Position numbers and translations under genes: made by a program
The notes under the pieces: generated by a model
What the model was told of the DNA's origin: nothing
The model's input: only the letters and a program-made list of their open reading frames with translations
Database searches by the model: none
In this document: piece after piece, positions 43,139 to 46,628 of the stretch
How the letters are laid out: the number at the start of each line of letters is the position of its first letter
Position numbering within the stretch: the stretch's first letter is position 1
NCBI GenBank assembly: GCA_947451145.1
Contig: CANFXW010000025.1
Span: 1 to 46,628 of the forward strand
Direction: 5' to 3'
DNA: 46,628 nucleotides
Source: Sphingomonadaceae bacterium
Lineage (GTDB): Bacteria; Pseudomonadota; Alphaproteobacteria; Sphingomonadales; Sphingomonadaceae

Positions 43139-45028
43139 CTAGCCTATTGCAAAAACAGGCCCCTCTGAGGTTTGCTCGACTTCACGAACGAACTTCACCC
43201 TGCTCTCAACCAGAGCACGTGGCGACAGAAGTGGGAATGGATATGTACATAGCATCCTGCCTTCGCCGATAATCGGATGAGTCAGCGACGTTCTGACGTC
43301 AAATCGAAACGCGCGAAGTTCAGATATCGCATTGTGAAGGTGAATTGTATCAACACCAATCTCTGAAGACAGCTGCTCACAATCCACAAACTCTCCGCAA
43401 GCACTTGTACTAGCGAACTTGTTGAGTAACGCGTTGACAGCAGAGGTTTCAATCAGCCTCCACTCTCCTGTGATATCGACTGCGTCGCCCTTATTTGCGT
43501 AATGTCCGTAGATATCGATTAGGGTGAAAAAGCGAGAACGGACTATTAGTGCGTCCTCTACAACATTCCAAACTGCGAAAACGTCACGCAAATCGTCAAC
43601 TTCCGCGAGTACTGTGCAAGTGTCCCAACCAGGAAGATATTTTGCTAAACCTGTTATACTAACGCTCGATGTCTTGCCTGAAACCGCATTCTGCTTTGTA
43701 ACCTGTAGCTCGATATGTGAACCGTCTTCAATTGAGACTACGTCATAAATTGGCTGGTCAAATTTGACCTTCGCACCTCGAGCCAAACGAGTCCGATCAA
43801 ATAAATTGGCAGGGTTATAAGAGAATTTCTCAATCGATCGCTTGCCAGAACGCGCCGCCAGCGGCCTAACTGCTCGGCCAGCATTTGCCAATTTTGCAAT
43901 GGTCTTAAATTTTGCAGAGCGTTCGCGCTGTCTTTGCCGGAATGTCGACTGGAATTCTAACGGCCGGCATGAGTAAGTAAGTCGTTTCAAATTCTCGAGC
44001 AACTGCTCCCGCACTGAAGTCGCGATCACGTTCGCCACACGGGGGGGGACGGAATTGCCAATTTGCTCAACCACTTTGCCGTAGCCGCCTACAATTTCGT
44101 AGTTGTCCGGAAAAGTCTGAAGCCTCTTCAACTCAGCTACGCTAAAATGCCTGTTTTTCCAATGAAACGGTCCTGTGAATTTACCCGGCTGTGCCTTTAT
44201 CGTTCGACATGGCTCATCCCGTTTAACTTTGTATAGGAGATCGTGAAATTTTGATCTCCACGCGAAAACTGGCTCTGGATGCCCCATCTCCGCTGTGAAA
44301 TATGCGTAATTCAGGCCTTCAGGCACCTCTGGGAGAAGGTGACCATACATTCCACCAAGTCCATTGTGATAGGGCTCTTCGATATCCTGCAAATCCGCAA
44401 TTGCCTGCTCGACTGAGACAAGCGGCGACTTCTCATTTGAGTCAGGCCCATGCGTAGGGGTCGGAAAGACAAAATTACCTACCTTTGACCCCACCATGAT
44501 AAGTCGTTCGCGATGTTGGGGTACTCCGTAGTCCGCTGTATCGACAACTTCGGCCCTCAATTCGTAGCCAAGATCGGCAAATGCAGTCACAATTTCCTTC
44601 CATGGACCGCCCCCATTCGCACCGGGCAATCCATAGACATTTTCAAAAACGAACACCTTGGGCTGAACCCGCTCCAAGATGCGACAATACGAACGAAATA
44701 ACTGCCCCCGAGCGTCATCGACCCCGATAACGCCGCCCGAACGCCTACCAGCCGCCGAAAAAGTCTGGCAAGGTGGTCCACCAATCACACACTCGATGCC
44801 AACGTCTACAAACGGCTCAACGTCAAACTCTCGAATATCCTGACAGAAAATCTGTGTGTCGCTTTTAAAGCCATGCCCGCCGTCAGCATTTTTCTTTAGA
44901 GTTTTTGCATAGGCCGGCTCGATTTCGACACATGCGCGAATATCAAAACCTGCTTGGGCAAAGCCCAAATCAAGGCCGCCCGCCCCGGAAAAAAGCGAGA
45001 GAGTCGGGATCGGTCTCAGCTCTTTCAT
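43139..45028 (-). CDS. DNA (cytosine-5) methyltransferase with large C-terminal extension
   Basis: 629 residues from the ATG at 45028; a TTG at 45040 directly abuts the upstream stop. C5-methyltransferase motifs are intact: I (LFSGAGGLDLGF), IV (GGPPCQTFS, catalytic C87), VI (FENVYG), VIII (QHRERL) and X (GNSVPPRVA, about 325). A target-recognition region lies between about 185 and 310. Residues from about 345 to 629 are an extra part of unknown fold. Motif X is encoded across a run of eight C (44048-44041). The gene is markedly less GC-rich than the surroundings and follows the HNH nuclease gene, forming a type II-like restriction-modification pair. Confidence 0.92.
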   Translation of the reverse strand: MKELRPIPTLSLFSGAGGLDLGFAQAGFDIRACVEIEPAYAKTLKKNADGGHGFKSDTQIFCQDIREFDVEPFVDVGIECVIGGPPCQTFSAAGRRSGGVIGVDDARGQLFRSYCRILERVQPKVFVFENVYGLPGANGGGPWKEIVTAFADLGYELRAEVVDTADYGVPQHRERLIMVGSKVGNFVFPTPTHGPDSNEKSPLVSVEQAIADLQDIEEPYHNGLGGMYGHLLPEVPEGLNYAYFTAEMGHPEPVFAWRSKFHDLLYKVKRDEPCRTIKAQPGKFTGPFHWKNRHFSVAELKRLQTFPDNYEIVGGYGKVVEQIGNSVPPRVANVIATSVREQLLENLKRLTYSCRPLEFQSTFRQRQRERSAKFKTIAKLANAGRAVRPLAARSGKRSIEKFSYNPANLFDRTRLARGAKVKFDQPIYDVVSIEDGSHIELQVTKQNAVSGKTSSVSITGLAKYLPGWDTCTVLAEVDDLRDVFAVWNVVEDALIVRSRFFTLIDIYGHYANKGDAVDITGEWRLIETSAVNALLNKFASTSACGEFVDCEQLSSEIGVDTIHLHNAISELRAFRFDVRTSLTHPIIGEGRMLCTYPFPLLSPRALVESRVKFVREVEQTSEGPVFAIG

Positions 45029-45040
45029 AAAATTATTCAA

Positions 45041-45994
45041 TCAAACAACCCACTCATATTCGCCTGCGGCATTTGCATATCTGCTCACAAACATTTCAGG
45101 ACGCGGATGATGGCGAACTTGACCAGGCAACGAAATGTTTGGGAGAGTGTTTTCCACGAAATTCGTATCCGCTTCGTTCCGCTGGGCCTGATAAAGGCGA
45201 GGATGCAACCTCAAGTCGCGACTATGCGGATCAATCCATATCTCGTGGCGATCAAAAAGCCTGTGATGATTGCGGCATAGGGCCAAGCCGTTCCAAATTT
45301 CATCGGACGACCCCGGGATTCCAGCGGGGAAAATATGTGCCCCTTCAAGTACGTTCAAACCGAGACCGCACATGGCACACTGTCGCGAATAAGCATCGCA
45401 TACATCTCGTCCAAATGTGGCTTTCCGAACCAATCGTGAAACGACTACCCTTGCGCGCTCACCCGCCTCGTTATCTCGATCATCGACCAGATCAAATGCA
45501 TCTGCCGCATCCTGCACCGCCATCGGATCCAACGAGACACCATGCTGAACAGCATCAACAAACGCTGGCAGCAATCTTGGATCCATCGCGGTAATCACCT
45601 CGCCCGCATTCGAGGTGTATTCAGCCCATCCAGAGTGCGCAGCGGTTTGCAAAATCGAAACATTAAAGAGAATGGAGAAACGAGCCTCGCGGCCAACCCT
45701 TGAACGACCATTAATTGCCACAACAATCGGCAGCTGACCTACTTGCGCCAAACCACAAAGGACCGGCAGATAACCTCTTGGGGCTGAGACAGGCGTCCGA
45801 TTGCCGGGGTTTTGAAATCGGCGCTCATGAGGTGCTCGCGCATGCGTACTAACATTTGAAACATGCAACGCGACCCGTTGCGCCCGCCCGCCTAGGTTAA
45901 CTCGGACTAGTCCGGGCCAACCAACTTGGGGATCGATTACTTCCATCGCCCCAGATAATCGGCAAATCTCGTTTAGTAGGTCAACTCTCGACAT
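45041..45994 (-). CDS. HNH restriction endonuclease, partner of the C5 methyltransferase
   Basis: 317 residues. The C-terminal HNH_2 nuclease has C206 and C209 (CAMCG), H220 (EGAHIFP), N235 (IWNGLAL) and H244 (RNHHRLFD), all intact. The N-terminal half (LHVSNVSTHARAPHERRFQNPGN and SILFNVSIL) is of a type I have seen in methyltransferase-linked nucleases, probably for DNA recognition. It ends 12 bases before the methyltransferase ATG, so the nuclease gene is first in the operon. That is less usual, and some expression control would be needed for safe establishment. The recognition site is unknown. Confidence 0.85.
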   Translation of the reverse strand: MSRVDLLNEICRLSGAMEVIDPQVGWPGLVRVNLGGRAQRVALHVSNVSTHARAPHERRFQNPGNRTPVSAPRGYLPVLCGLAQVGQLPIVVAINGRSRVGREARFSILFNVSILQTAAHSGWAEYTSNAGEVITAMDPRLLPAFVDAVQHGVSLDPMAVQDAADAFDLVDDRDNEAGERARVVVSRLVRKATFGRDVCDAYSRQCAMCGLGLNVLEGAHIFPAGIPGSSDEIWNGLALCRNHHRLFDRHEIWIDPHSRDLRLHPRLYQAQRNEADTNFVENTLPNISLPGQVRHHPRPEMFVSRYANAAGEYEWVV

Positions 45995-46008
45995 TCCGAG
46001 ACTAAAGC

Positions 46009-46068
46009 CTACTCCTCGCCCATTCGCAAGGCAGCAATAAACGCCTCTTGCGGGATCGACACATTCCC
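46009..46068 (-). pseudogene. lepA: Second copy of the lepA 3' end
   Basis: On the minus strand this 60-base stretch reads [19 protein letters not shown] followed by TAG. It is the same 19 residues that end the complete lepA gene at 46162-46103. The two DNA stretches differ at about 10 of 60 positions, all synonymous, and the stop codons differ (TAG and TAA). An in-frame stop precedes the match by one codon, so it is not translated as part of a gene. It lies 14 bases beyond the HNH nuclease start. Confidence 0.85.
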
Positions 46069-46102
46069 TCCCTACGCCAAGGCTACGGGAGGCAGGCCAT
46101 CC

Positions 46103-46628
46103 TTATTCCTCGCCCATCCGCAGCGCAGCAATAAACGCCTCCTGCGGAATGCTCACATTCCCGTATTCCCGCATCCGGGCCTTGCCCTTCTTCTGCTTGT
46201 CCAGCAGCTTCTTCTTGCGGGAGATGTCGCCGCCGTAGCATTTCGCGGTCACGTCCTTGCGCATCGCCGCGATCGTCTCGCGGGCGATGACTTTGCCGCC
46301 GATGGCGGCCTGCACCGGGATCTTGAACAGGTGGCGGGGGATCAGGTCTTTCAGGCGTTCGCACATGTGGCGGCCGCGTTCCTCGGCCACGCCGCGGTGG
46401 ACGATCATCGACAGGGCATCGACCGGATCGCCGTTGACCATGATGCTCATCTTCACCAGGTCGCCCTCGCGCAGGCCGATCTGTTCGTAATCGAAGCTGG
46501 CATAGCCGCGGCTGATGCTTTTCAGGCGATCGTAGAAATCGAAGACGACTTCGTTGAGCGGCAGCTCGTAGCTCACCTGGGCGCGGCCGCCGACGTAGGT
46601 GAGGTCGGTCTGGATGCCGCGGCGATCC
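46103..46628 (-). CDS. lepA: Elongation factor 4 (LepA), 3' part
   Basis: The C-terminal 174 or so codons of LepA; the gene enters from the right edge. The visible part holds the end of the EF-G-like domain V ([20 protein letters not shown]) and the LepA-specific C-terminal domain ([63 protein letters not shown]). EF4 is a ribosomal GTPase thought to help back-translocation or assembly under stress. The GTPase domain is outside the window. An inner ATG at 46576 opens an apparent shorter frame but is not the real start. Confidence 0.95.
   Translation of the reverse strand, partial: DRRGIQTDLTYVGGRAQVSYELPLNEVVFDFYDRLKSISRGYASFDYEQIGLREGDLVKMSIMVNGDPVDALSMIVHRGVAEERGRHMCERLKDLIPRHLFKIPVQAAIGGKVIARETIAAMRKDVTAKCYGGDISRKKKLLDKQKKGKARMREYGNVSIPQEAFIAALRMGEE

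Noticed and set aside
46083..46576. Separate small genes at 46083-46364 and from the ATG at 46576
   Set aside because: The first is a shadow frame of lepA and the second is an inner methionine of lepA; the lepA frame continues unbroken to the right edge.
1..46628. CRISPR arrays, tRNA or rRNA genes, insertion-sequence transposases
   Set aside because: Both strands were scanned by eye; no regularly spaced repeats, cloverleaf-like segments or transposase motifs were found. The repeats present are REP-type palindromes.

Overview
The window is high-GC chromosomal DNA from an alphaproteobacterium, most likely of the order Sphingomonadales (Novosphingobium, Erythrobacter, Sphingomonas or a close relative). 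This rests on the str-S10 ribosomal layout with tuf between fusA and rpsJ, the class I lysyl-tRNA synthetase, the RcnB-type and DUF6481-type proteins, and several proteins of a type I associate with sphingomonads. Genus assignment is inference.

Layout. Positions 1-6.6 kb hold a minus-strand translation block read right to left: rpsL, rpsG, fusA, tuf, two tandem terminator hairpins, rpsJ, a 241-base spacer with four hairpins, rplC, rplD and the start of rplW. At 6.9-7.9 kb is a less GC-rich minus-strand pair, an HNH_2 nuclease and a small coupled protein. At 8.0-8.8 kb is the first of two paralogous HTH proteins. At 8.8-12.4 kb a Rieske oxygenase overlaps a TetR regulator, with a divergent MFS transporter. 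Next come ettA, a MazEF-like toxin-antitoxin pair whose promoter lies over the ettA stop codon, an RcnB-like secreted protein, cytochrome b561, a prolyl 4-hydroxylase-like oxygenase overlapping a DUF885 metallopeptidase, and a 502-residue unknown protein (14.2-21.0 kb).

From 21 to 31.7 kb: class I lysS, a GT87-like membrane protein, a UPF0114 (YqhA) protein with an unusual acidic linker and C-terminal domain, a DinG/XPD-type helicase, a SixA-type phosphatase and an 868-residue exported protein of unknown function. From 31.8 to 41.9 kb: an EmrB-type MFS pump, a sterol-desaturase-family hydroxylase with an in-frame amber codon near its start, a TauD-type dioxygenase, a coupled FemAB/CelD-type acetyltransferase and proline-dehydrogenase-like protein, an M16 peptidase, a spermidine synthase-like protein, a second TetR regulator and a DUF6481 protein. 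The right end holds the second HTH paralogue, a small overlapping protein, an AT-richer restriction-modification island (HNH nuclease and C5 methyltransferase) and the 3' part of lepA.

The main points of interest are: a second lepA 3' end beside the restriction-modification island that encodes the same peptide with only synonymous changes; an eight-C tract inside conserved motif X of the methyltransferase; paired inverted REP-type elements in all three longer convergent junctions that lie between GC-rich genes; a dense set of RNA hairpins across the ribosomal operons; an apparently leaderless antitoxin mRNA; a UPF0114 fusion protein; and the amber-interrupted hydroxylase. No CRISPR array, tRNA, rRNA, complete insertion sequence or prophage was recognised.
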